A program made the position numbers and the translations under genes. From Takakia lepidozioides (taxonomy: Eukaryota; Streptophyta; Takakiopsida; Takakiales; Takakiaceae), in assembly GCA_030704615.1 (NCBI GenBank), contig CM060731.1:14818001-14882000 (forward strand): a DNA stretch of 64,000 nt. The letters run 5' to 3'. Numbering within the stretch: the stretch's first letter is position 1; each line of letters begins with the position of its first letter. Shown here in pieces: positions 25,014 to 34,990 of the stretch. The notes below the pieces were generated by a model. It did no database searches, was not told the DNA's origin, and saw only the letters and a list, made by a program, of their open reading frames with translations.

Positions 25014-25305
25014 GAACCGGAGACCTTTCCATTGATATCTCTCCCGTCGAGGCTCCAACCATTGTCCCAGGAATGCCCACTGTGCCATTTTTGCTATTTT
25101 TTGTGAATTTTCGGCGACCAAAAATACTTGAAATGCCACATCTCCCACACCGCAGGTCCAAAAACCGTGAGACCAAGCCGGTGCACCCCTCCTCGTCAAG
25201 GGCTTTCCAACGGTACCAAGCATCAGCGCTGGGGCCTCCCGGTTTGGGACATCTCAACGCTATAAAACAAAACAAAACAAAACAAACAAACAAACAAAAG
25301 TTTCG
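25014..25305 (+). repeat. Third copy of the ~290-bp dispersed repeat
   Basis: Same blocks as at 22557-22850, including GAACCGGAGACCTTTCC at the left and an (AAAC)n/(AAACAAAC)n right end. Roughly 90% identical by eye to the 22.6-kb copy. Confidence 0.65.
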
Positions 25306-25368
25306 ATCCATATATTGATATGATTGTGTACAATAGGCTCATATTTACGCTAGCTTCGGCTGGCGTCA

Positions 25369-25575
25369 TATATATATATATATATATATATAGGTTATGT
25401 GGTGGCAATGTCGAAAACTTGTTTTGATTGTTTTCATTAGACTTGTCATCCATGAGCTCTGACTGCAACCTGCCAAGTGTCAGATGTAATCTAATAATAA
25501 TTTTCTAATTTTCTAATCTTTTAATATTCTAGTGAGTTGGAGACTAGTTTTAGCATAGGCAAAAATAGGTAATGT
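25369..25575. repeat. (TA)n microsatellite followed by direct repeat copy 2
   Basis: A TA run at 25369-25391 precedes the second copy (25393-25575) of the unit first seen at 21397-21585. A short block with GCTAGCTTCGGCTGGCGTCATATATA occurs before it and again at about 25750, each time next to a TA run, which suggests a small TA-associated element. Confidence 0.65.
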
Positions 25576-26485
25576 CACATCATCATTATCAGCCATATCA
25601 TCAATGTCTGTTTTATGGAAGCTGCTAGAACTGTACGACTTGTCCAAAACAAAAGAAAAAAAACCCAAAAAAATGAAGAAGAAAAAAAATGTATTGTATT
25701 TTTTGGCAACTAGTCCAGCTAATATATGATTGTGTAAAGAGGCTCATATTGACGCTAGCTTCGGTTGGCGTCATATATATAATATATATATATGATTGTG
25801 TAATTGCAGTTATGTAGTTAGTAATAGGAGCATTTTGGACTCGGTCACTTCCCTATGAGATTTGAAATGGACCATTTCAGTCCCAGTCGAAATGGTTGGT
25901 GCTATTACTTTAATAAGATTCACCCCAAAAGAGATTGACTATCGTAGTTGCACTCATTATGAGTTTTTGGTCATAGTTTTGTTGTAGTTTCTCTTCGTTT
26001 CTTCACCAACAGTACTTCAATAGCATTCCTTGACACTCCAACCTTGCTTTTTCTAAAGGATCTTATTCAAGTTGGACAAATTTTGTGGAACTCTTTCAGC
26101 TCATTGATTGTGCTGTAGTGGTAATGTAGCTACTTGCTCCAACCTATGTGGGTGCCATTGTTTTTGTAGGGCTCAAAGTTATGGACAGCCTCCATCAATG
26201 AATGGGTCAGTTGAGTAGCCTAGTCAGCAAGTACATGCAAAACCCTTGATCTGATTCTATCCCTTGGGTTGTTTGTTGTTTGTTTGTTTGTTTAGATCTT
26301 CCAAATGCCCTTAGAAGAGAAGGAGATAAGGTTGCATACAGGTGATTGGGCCGCAAGATTCTAGAAAGAAAGATTCAAGAAATGCTAGACGTCATTCGAT
26401 TCCCTCTTTCTTAACCCAATGTACTTTGAAAGAACTATTGTATATCTTACGTTGAAGGTGTCTTTGGGGGTTTTCACTCTTATAG

Positions 26486-27475
26486 ATGGCTCTCCTGAAC
26501 ATCAACACCATGGCAGCTACATCAGTCCTCGATATGGATGGGTCAGAATTGGACCTAAGCGGGGATGAGTTGGTGGAATACGTCGAGCACGTCCTCACAA
26601 AAAAAGAACATTTTTACAAAATTGCTGGACATTTACGCTATACAAGACAACCTCTTAGGCATAGACTTCTTAAAAGTGGCTGGGATGGCACCCAGAGAAA
26701 TCACGTGCAATGTTGTACAAGAGAACATCCCATTGGAGCGAGGTGGATGTAATCGGGGGGTGCGAATGGTGCAGTCATATTTGCGATGGCATTGTGCTCT
26801 CCGTATTGCAAGACTTGAATTGCGAAATGCTATGAGCGATTTGCAGCCGGAACATCTACAACGACGTCAAATGCGAGCATTGTATCGAGGGCAATACACT
26901 GTCATCATCCCAATGCACTTGTGGCATATGTATTGTAAGCATCTATTATTTTTGTAATGATTTGATGTATATGTTTAAGGTATTCCCAAACTTGATGATG
27001 ACCCCTTTAAAATATTGGTTTGGTGATCAACAACATACAATAAACTAGCCAGATGAGGTTTTTGAGTACACGACGCAATTGATGGAGCATCACATTTCGT
27101 AGTTTGGGCAAAAGTGGCTACCAACAAAAAGAATGAGACTCTTTTTGCGGCTTATGCTGAGGCAATCCAACGATTTGGGCATCCTCTCCGAATTCGATCT
27201 GATTTTGCAGGCGAACATGTGTTGGTGCGACAAGACATGGAAGCAGCACGGCCTTCGGTAACTAACATATTTCTAACCGGTGCATCAGTCCATAAACAGG
27301 TATCAAACACAATTTGTATTTGACTATCTTGTTGATTTTGTTGTTTTGATTGTAGCATAAAAATAAATAAAGATTAATATCATGCTAAAGGTTATGAAGA
27401 TCATCATGTGCAGCGAATCGAGCATTGGTGGGTATGTTTGGACTCACTATTTGTTCTTCTTCAAACATCTTTGAT
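26486..27475 (+). pseudogene. Decayed integrase-core (rve-like) domain gene
   Basis: A plus-strand stretch at 27110-27300 reads VATNKKNETLFAAYAEAIQ, then FGHPLRIRSDFAGEHVLV, then a short variable part ending in GASVHKQ. Across a probable intron (27300-27411, GT/AG) it continues RIEHWWVCLDSLF. This matches the order seen in a widespread eukaryotic integrase-core family: VATNNKAxTVL, GLPSRVRSDxGGEN, GRSVHNQRIERLW. The upstream frames at 26486-26957 (MALLNINTMAATSVLDMDGS; RRQMRALYRGQY...LWHMYC) fit its N-terminal part. Frames are broken in several places, so it is probably dead. Family assignment is from remembered motifs. Confidence 0.5.
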
Positions 27476-28193
27476 GTAAAAAAAACATTCTCGGATCAAA
27501 CCTCTACCATATCTCATCTCTCCTTGTCAACGTCTTTCTCGACCTACAAACTGAGTCCCGGAAAGCGTGGGCCAAAACATGTGCAAACATCATGCGGCAC
27601 GACAGGAATGCAGCAGCGATTCAGGGAGAATTCCAAAGCACCTGAGACAAGGGGAGGTCACTTCCAAATATTACCACTTGATGTGCAAAAAAATATAGGG
27701 TGCCAAAAATTCTGAGAAAATAAAATTTAGAATATATTTAGAAATATTATAGGGTACTAATATATTGGCGGCACCACATTTAAATTAAAATAGGGTCCAA
27801 AATAAAGACGGATTCTTCAAAAAAATTAAAACTAATATAGGGTGGAAATAAATTAAAGGGACATGTGTCGATCAGTGACACACAACGGAGAGGGCATAGG
27901 CGCATGTGCACAACAACCCTAGGCTTCCCTCTCTCCTGTCGGCTGCAATTCGTGGTGACATTGTGCTAGACAGAAAGAAATAAAGGGTTGTGCGCTCAAT
28001 GGTGCAAGCATTGTGGCCCATTGGTTTTGAAGCTTGCAAGGCGTGACAATGGAGAAGCGTAGATTGAGAGGGAAGGATGACAACATAAGCATGCCCATAG
28101 GTTTTGAGGGACATGGTGGATAGGCAGAATACAAAAAATGAGAAGAAAGGTAGGGAGCAGGTGGGAGGTCTCTCGACAACCAGTTGATCTCCT
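27476..28193. other. Left flank of the DNMT retrotransposon; AT-rich remnant
   Basis: No gene. Words of the form ATAGGGTGCCAAAAAT or ATAGGGTCC recur four times at 27699-27840. Similar ATAGGGTG words recur on the other side of the retrotransposon at about 39413 and 39501, which suggests that one older AT-rich element was split by the insertion. Confidence 0.4.
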
Positions 28194-28545
28194 TGTCAAG
28201 TTAAATAAGCACAGTGTGAAAACAACTAGAATAAAGCTAGTTATTTATATTTAACACTTGGATTTAGGTCAAGTGTTAAGTCAGGTGTCAAGTTTAGTTT
28301 GACACCTGAACCGCCTTATCTTCACAAGAGCGGCAGTCGCGCAGCTCATCTCTCTCGAGTTGAGCCTGCGCGACCGAGCTCCTTCATCGTTTAGAACTGA
28401 GTGTACTTATGATGGGAGGATAGGTTGTTGTGGGGTGGAGTCCCCATAGCTTGGGGTGCCCCTGGCTCGACTATTATCTGAAAGAGTGATGATGAGATGG
28501 ATTTCATGTTTTTTGTGTTAAGAGTGTGTTTCTAGTTTTCTATCA
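28194..28545 (+). repeat. LTR part B at the 5' terminus
   Basis: 352 bp, TGTCAAGTTAAATAAGC to TTTTCTATCA, matching 38713-39064 with six differences (all transitions). It lacks the 86-bp part A that precedes B in the 3' LTR. An internal stem GGTGTCAA/TTTGACACC lies in its first third. No convincing tRNA primer-binding site follows it (next bases CTCGAGAGAG). Confidence 0.9.
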
Positions 28546-28971
28546 CTCGAGAGAGATCAGCCGTCTATCTAGTTTTCTAGTGCCAAGCTAGATATGATGT
28601 TTTTGTTTTTAAGCACTATTATAATATAGATGGTCATGGTCTTGTACACAGCTCAAGCAATGAGCATAGAATGGCTCTAGCTTGAGTTCGTCTCACATCC
28701 TCAGTCGCAATGGTGGGACTCGGGGGGTATAGGTAGAGTGGTTGAAGCACGGCAGCAGCTCGGCCATGGCTGCCTGCCACTTTCAAGCTTCTTCACACTG
28801 CAGCCTGCGCGCATGGAGACGAACTCCGTAACCGCGTCCTATGCTCCCATTTGTCAGGGAGGCTCCAATGAGAGGGTGAGGCCGCAGCGCAGGGGATGGA
28901 TCGAACGGAAGCTGGATTGGATTGAGAGGCATATCAGGAGTGGACGATCGCACGGCATAAGAACACAGCTA

Positions 28972-29007
28972 CGAGTGGTTAAGGCGTGTGCCTGCTAAGT
29001 ACATTGG
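28972..29007 (+). pseudogene. tRNA-Ser(GCU) fragment
   Basis: Bases CGAGTGGTTAAGGCGTGTGC, then CTGCTAA, then GTACATTGG, reproduce the D arm and anticodon arm of a plant-type tRNA-Ser with anticodon GCT. The anticodon stem TGTGC/GTACA pairs fully (one G-U) around a seven-base loop. The acceptor stem, variable arm and T arm are absent, so it is not a functional tRNA gene. It lies in the leader of the retrotransposon. Confidence 0.55.
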
Positions 29008-29039
29008 AGTAGAGCACGTTGATCACGCTCGCAAATTAG

Positions 29040-30398
29040 CTATTCAAGCCGTTCAGGCTATTCGTGTGTGGCTTGATCTCACCAGCCTGCCTACCACCTG
29101 TGTCGGGGGGCTTGTTACACCACTGCGTGTATATGCTGGGATTCTTGCAGGTGATGAGTTCCATGCCTTAGTGTTTGGTTTTCTCCATTGGGGCGATTTT
29201 GCTGCAGCAGACGTGAATGATGTTATCTTTGCCGAAGGCATCCCTGAGAGCAGCTTCTGTAACCTCCTGGGAATGCAGCGGGTCGAAGTTGTTTACAACC
29301 AGCGTAAGTGCATCCCTCTCTGCCACTATCTCCTGGGGGTGGCGGCAAGACCTGTCGGGCTGCCTCGGCGGGTACGCAGCTGCGGCCTGATGAGGGTGTG
29401 GTCGATGCGGACTTCCATTTCCAGCATCCGTTTGTGTATCTATGGAAGCTAAGTAGATAAAATAATTTTGTTGTCAGGGCCTGGCTTGTGTACGTTCATG
29501 ATTTCGAACTCGTCACCGTGGTAGTACGCTTCCATGAAGAAGTGCATTGTGAGCTTGTAACGGATGGTGCCCAGCAGTGTCTCACTGTTCAAGTAAAGAG
29601 AGAGGTAGTCCGGGGATGCCAGCACGTCAAAGGCCTTTTCAATTTTACATTGCAGCCTGATCCCGGAAGCCATCTCCATAACAAAGGCCCTGTTGTTCTT
29701 GAGCAGCGCAATCCCGTCAGCGGTCGGGTTCAGCAGCTCGACTGCCCGATTCGGGGTCGACGTTCATGCCCTTTGGAAGCTGGGTGAGTAGGTACAGCTG
29801 CCCATCTTTCCCATCTGGTCTAACAGCAGGGAAGAATAGCTGTGGGACGTGAGGGAAGGCCTTGAGGCAGTGGCGCATTTCGTGAATTTCTAAGGCCCGA
29901 AGGCCCAACTTCTGAAGCTCTGCCGTTGTCCTCGTTTCAGTGAAGAAGGGCAATTGCGCATCGTGGGCATGTTTCTCGAGGGCAGGATAGCCCATCCACA
30001 GTTGGCGCGTAGAAAATGAGTTGGGGGTGCATATGTGACAGATCTGGAGCAACTCCTTGTGACTTCTTGGGGTTAGAGTAAGAGCTGCCCATATCACTGT
30101 TGATCGTGCTAGAAGCGCGTTTGTTATTCAGGCAGCTGCCAGCCAGGGGAGCGATGGGAGTGTTTGGGTCGTGGCCCACCCTGTCCATTGCCATATTCCA
30201 TGTCGAGCGGGTTTGGTATGTCTGTTTTGTTGCAAAGAAGTGCTTGTCAGACAGATGTATATCGCTGACGTCGGCATCTTCCTCTTCGGGAGCATCCATA
30301 GAAGTAGCGTTGGCTGCATGGGAGGAATCAGTACGAATTGTAATCCAAGGTGGGCCATGGACTTGAGCAGCCAGCTTGCGAGATGCAGAGCAGTTCAC
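29040..30398 (-). pseudogene. Antisense broken coding region in the retrotransposon leader, unknown function
   Basis: Minus-strand frames give a long protein-like text in at least three pieces: 30398-29937 (starts MNCSASRKLAAQVHG, acidic PEEEDADVSD), 30097-29717 (HEMRHCLKAFPHVPQLF, FPAVRPDGKDGQLYL) and 29700-29449 (MEMASGIRLQCKIEKAFDVL, MHFFMEAYYHGDEFEIMNV, ending at a stop). A further piece near 29310-29150 reads LVVNNFDPLHSQEVTEAAL. Amino-acid composition looks like real protein, and adjacent pieces join with single frameshifts. I recognise no domain. Its orientation opposite to gag-pol suggests a captured or previously inserted gene. Confidence 0.4.
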
Positions 30399-30833
30399 CG
30401 GTGTATGTTCGAAACACCTGTAGGTGAAATCCAGGGAATCTGTGGTGAGAACTACATGAACACGTTTGGAACCTGTTAAGATAACGTGGGAACAACGTTT
30501 AATGGCAAGAACGTTTTGGTGTTAAAATTTTATTTATTTTTTATTTTAAAATAAAAATAAAAATAAATAAAATAAACCCTTTTTGATCTAATTTCAATGA
30601 TTTAGAGCCTAATTGGTCATATCTTTGTCAAATGGACTCCGTTTGACTCAGTTTTTGGGGGGATAGCTGTAGAAAGGGGAAATCTACCTATCTAGACCTG
30701 GTTTTTGTTTTTGGGACTCTGCTAAAAATCTATGGAATTTTTAGAGTGTGAGTGTGCCATGAAAGATCCACAATTCTGTTTCTAGAACCTGTTCTGGTCT
30801 ATATGAGAGACAAATCTGTGGATGGCCTTCTTG

Positions 30834-31596
30834 TATGGCTGGGGGAAATGAGGACGTAATTGAAGGGCATGTTTCTTTTCATAGCATGTGCACCCAAGGG
30901 GACAAGATTTATGTCTCTCAAGGAACTCAGACTGATTTGAGTGGAGAACAGTTGGATGAGTTGATTGCATACTAAGAGTCAGGCATTAGCAGTATACAAC
31001 AAACTGTTGTAGTTGGCATTGAGGGCCTCAATGTTGCTTTGGACAGTCAGAACTCTGTTGGAGCCAGCAGTTCTGCAGCTGTAAGTGAAATACCAAAGTG
31101 GGTGAAAGCTAGGCTTGGAACACAGCCAAAGACAGCCCCGGGGACCAAGGTGTTCAGCCACAAGGCTGTGGTGTACTGGAGCAGAGGAACAGGAGCTACA
31201 CAAGTTTGTGCAATCAGACATGGTTGCAGCCGGACACACTCTGCACAAGGCAACCATGAGCGGGGATTCATTAGCAATGACAAGTTTGTTTTGCTTGATG
31301 GAGATGCAGTCATTCACAATGAGGACACCCGCAACCGTCTCAAAGCTTTCGAGTTGAGAGACTATCAGACCCTACCTTTGTTTTATTTAGTGTTCAGTGA
31401 ACGGGAGATAGGGGAGTATTACTTTGTCTCTACCTGGCAGAAAGATGAGGAGGGTTGGTTAGAGCGAGCGACTATAGCTTGGGACAAGGTTAGTGGCAGG
31501 TTTCTGGACATAGATATACCTCCTACACCTTACCATCATGCAGAGCGAGGCACTTTTGAGAGAAGTCTGGTAGTTGATAGCATAGATCAGGATTAG
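30834..31596 (+). pseudogene. Leader ORF upstream of gag, one in-frame stop, unknown
   Basis: From ATG 30834 (MAGGNEDVIEGHVSFHS) the frame runs into a stop at about 30972. It stays open afterwards through TVVVGIEGLNVALDSQ and a 185-codon stretch to 31596 (IPKWVKARLGTQPKTAPG, ERGFISNDKFVLLDGDAV, FYLVFSEREIGEYYFVSTWQ). No family is recognised. Its position 5' of gag in the same orientation suggests an extra element-encoded protein or an N-terminal extension of gag. Confidence 0.4.
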
Positions 31597-32064
31597 ATCT
31601 TGCTTGGTCGATCTTCTATTCTTCCCCTCCATCTCTGTACTATTCTCATTACCTTGTACTTGTAGTTGCCAAAGCCTCTCTTGCTGGAGGCCAGTCAGTC
31701 CGGGGTTGTGGGCTGGGATATTCTGCAGGGTCAGCATTGCAGCTTGATTTTGGTGTGGGGGTGTTGATGTTTTGATTTCTTGTGTTTGGATCCCCCCCAA
31801 CACCTGCATGCTTGACTGTGAGCCATGGTTGTTTTGTGTGGGCGCTTGCTTTCATAGGGATTAGGCCGGATTTGATCACCGGTCAATCATAGAGTATGCT
31901 GTCGGTGGTGAGGCTGGAGTGATGACCAGCAAGACCACCAGTGTTTCTTCTATGGTGAGACTGGGTTGATGACCAGCCAACCATAGGAGTTCTTGCGGTG
32001 GATGCAGGTGCAGGTGCCCTGAGCCACTGGGATATGACCCTTAAACTGCAACAAGTGCCCACCC

Positions 32065-33600
32065 GTGTCACTATTAGAATTAATACTAGAGCCTTATAGT
32101 GTCACGTGGGGGGAGGTACACATTGTGAGTGTCATCACGGAGTTACCCAAGGGTTTTGAGGGGAGTACGGCTACGGGCAGTAACAGTGAAAGTGGGTTCA
32201 CAAGACGAGGTATTCGGTTCAGACCACCTTCACCTCCACCCTCAACTAGTGCAGAGTCAGACACAGACTCGGAGGCTTCATCAACAGGTGTGCAGTTTCA
32301 TTCGCCATTGTTGTGGGACGACATGGAGGAGATGTATGGAGCTACCAAGGGGCCTCGTAGGTACTCTGGAGCTGTGGGCACAATTGAGCTGGATGACTTT
32401 ATCCAGGAGTTCGACAGCTGGTGTGATTTGCAGCAGATGCGCAATCCACAGCTGTTCACCCCATTCATGGCGTGGAAGGGACTGTTCCAGCATTTGGAAG
32501 GCCCGCCTATGGACGATTACCACGAGTTCAGGCGAGGACATGAAGCAGAGATTGAGGAGTGGAGGATGTATTGGTTACCTGACTACGTCTCCATTACTCG
32601 AGGCACGACGCGACCAGTAGCTGCATCAGTACCAATATCTCCTACTGCCAGCACTAGTAGTGGAACAAGTAGTGCCGGTACTTCTGCAGGTGGTTCCAGT
32701 TCAAAAGGTGCTACTACTCCTCCTGCCATGACTACAACACATGTGCCTAGATTCAACCCGGTGGTGGAGTTCTTCCAGGAGTTGCGGAGGAACTACCAAG
32801 GTGTACGGACAGAGAAGCTGCGAGGTTTGCAAGACTTCCAGCACAAACCCAGTGAGAGCTTGCGAGAGGCCTACACTCGTATGAGGCGCTTGATAAGTGT
32901 GACCCAAGGGGTTACTGAAGCTCAGGCAATCCAGTTCTGGTATGGAATTTTGGACAAGGAGCTCAGGAGAAGGGTGCGGGATGCAACCCTGTTACAAGCA
33001 GCCCAACCCACATTAGCAGATGTGTTTCTGCTGGCTGAGCGGATTGAGCTCAACATAGTGGAGGAGCGAGTTGTTACCATTGGATTTAGCAAAGACATGC
33101 ATGCACGAGGTGCACCTACCAGCCCACAGGCAGAAGGGACTGCCCAACAACGTGGTCAGGGGGGCAAGGTTTCCCAACCCAAGTTCCATGGAGCTTACAA
33201 GGGACCTCAGGTGCAGAGGCCCGTGGCATCTTTTGCAGGCCAACAGCAACCAGGGGTGATATGTTAGACATGTGGAGGATCCCATGTCAAGAGAGATTGC
33301 CCAGAGAGTGGCAAAAGGCCGGCACAAGCACAGCCTGCACAGTTGCAGTGTGGGCATTGTGGCAAGTATGGGCATGGAGATGCCCAGTGTTATGAGTTGC
33401 GCCAGGCCAGTTCCAAGGGAACAATGGTGGCCGGGGGCGAGGTGGACCAGCCCAGAGAGGACGAGGTGGTCGGGCACGAGGTGCAGGCCAAGGGCAAGCT
33501 CAACATGGCCAAGGACGCGGAGGTCAAGGTGTTGACCAAGGCATGGCCAACCGGCTTCAGCAGCTAGAGCAGAGGCTCGCTGCCATGGCTACAGCTCAGG
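32065..33600 (+). pseudogene. Gag of the DNMT gypsy element
   Basis: The 32065-33264 frame holds a retrotransposon gag domain: FNPVVEFFQELRRNYQGVRT, FQHKPSESLREAYTRMRRL, and FWYGILDKELRRRVRDA. A stop (33265-33267) falls inside the first zinc knuckle (C-stop-TCGGSHVKRDC); the second knuckle, CGHCGKYGHGDAQC, follows in the same frame. After it the better frame is +2, an RGG-rich tail (GRGRGGPAQRGRGGRARG) leading to a coiled-coil bit (RLQQLEQRLAAM), so a frameshift lies near 33410. Gag packages the RNA in the particle; the knuckles bind nucleic acid. The true start may be upstream of 32065. Confidence 0.75.
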
Positions 33601-33636
33601 CGGGATGGTCCACCTCCTGCGCCTGAGGGAGGAGAT

Positions 33637-34990
33637 ATGGGAGGCATGGGATTCATGTGCAAAGCAACACTACCACTAGAGCAGGTGGAGTCTGCTGCAG
33701 CCGTGACTCGAGGAATAGCACGAGTTCCTGAGCCACGAGGTGCAGAGGTGGAATTGGATTCACATCGTGGGGAGGCAAGCTGTCAGGCGAGGCTTCCTCA
33801 ATCATTCACATTGACAGAGACAGTGTCGACGCCATCCATGGCACCTAGTTCTTGCCTGACTGTTACCGAGGCGGAGGTTACTATGCCATTGGGGAGAGCT
33901 ACACGTGCAGCACTGACACTTGCTGCCAAGGCTAGTGCAGCCGGTGTGTTGTTGGGGGCAGCCACCTCTGTGTGTCAAGCCCCACTGTTCTCGGCAACCA
34001 TGATTGCGACGCCGGGGGTAAGACCAACTGCAGTGTTCAGACTAGCAGCAACACTCTGCGAGAGTAGGGAGGTCACTTCATCTTCTGCGGAATTACTGGA
34101 ACGTATAGTGGCAGAGGGATCCTCGGATTTGAGGGTCAAGACTGCCACGGCTACACCATGGCAAGCTGCAGCTGCGAGGTTGACGGATCTGCCAGCTAGG
34201 CCAGCCTTTGAGCGCGCCATGGTGACACCTGGAGTTGTCTTGTTAGACAACCAGGGAGGCATTTTCACTTTGAGTGGACCGGCAGGCAAGAAGTACCGGC
34301 CACTGCGGGTCCTGTTGGACTCAAGAGCTCAGCCACTGATGTTGGGCAGAGCTGCTATTGCAGGTTTGGGCCTCATGGAGGCGGATATGGAGCCTTGTCC
34401 TTTCCAGATACACACATCTCTGGGAGGATCAGAGCAGGCTCGGGGCATGACACGGCGTGAGTTGGCCATTGGACTACAAGCAGATCATCCTGTAGATGGC
34501 TCAGTGATGCGAGCCAAGGCCATTGTAACGGACGTAGTCTCTTACGATGTCTTCGTTGGTGGGGCAGTGTTATACCCCATGGGTTTCACCCTGGAATTTT
34601 GGGAGGAGTCAGCATTCTACAGGCCTGGCTGGCAGTCAGGGGATGGTCGTCGTGCACAACTCCCTGTGACATTCATTGGGAGTATTGCGGCTGCCCAGCG
34701 GGGCGAGATGCCAATACTAGCCGCCTTTACAATTGCAGTTACTTGGCCTGGAGAGTTGCTGGAAGGCAATGCCCATGCAGAGGATGTGCCACCTCCAGCA
34801 GAACGGGATGACATGCATGGTATGGCGCAGTTGCCTGCCATGGTTGCTCACACTCCATTGTGGGGTACGAGCAAGGATTTGCAGCAGGCTGCTGATGGAC
34901 GGGTGCAACAAACTTGGGTAGAAGCTTTCGTACCGTCAGGGGAGGAGGAGAGTGGGGTGATTGCACCAGGACCACCCCAGTTGTCGCCAT
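33637..34990 (+). pseudogene. Aspartic protease region of the DNMT gypsy pol
   Basis: An Ala/Thr-rich linker of about 210 residues precedes a retropepsin-like domain: YRPLRVLLDSRAQPLMLG (34294-34347), IAGLGLMEADMEPCPF, VTDVVSYDVFVGGAVLYPMG. The active-site triplet is D-S-R where retropepsins have D-T/S-G, which would abolish activity unless it is a recent substitution (GGA/GGG to AGA/AGG is one transition; AGA is seen). The frame runs on without a stop into motif I of the methyltransferase, so protease and methyltransferase were one polyprotein. Confidence 0.7.

Noticed and set aside
28972-29007. Functional tRNA-Ser gene
   Set aside because: Acceptor stem, variable arm and T arm are missing.
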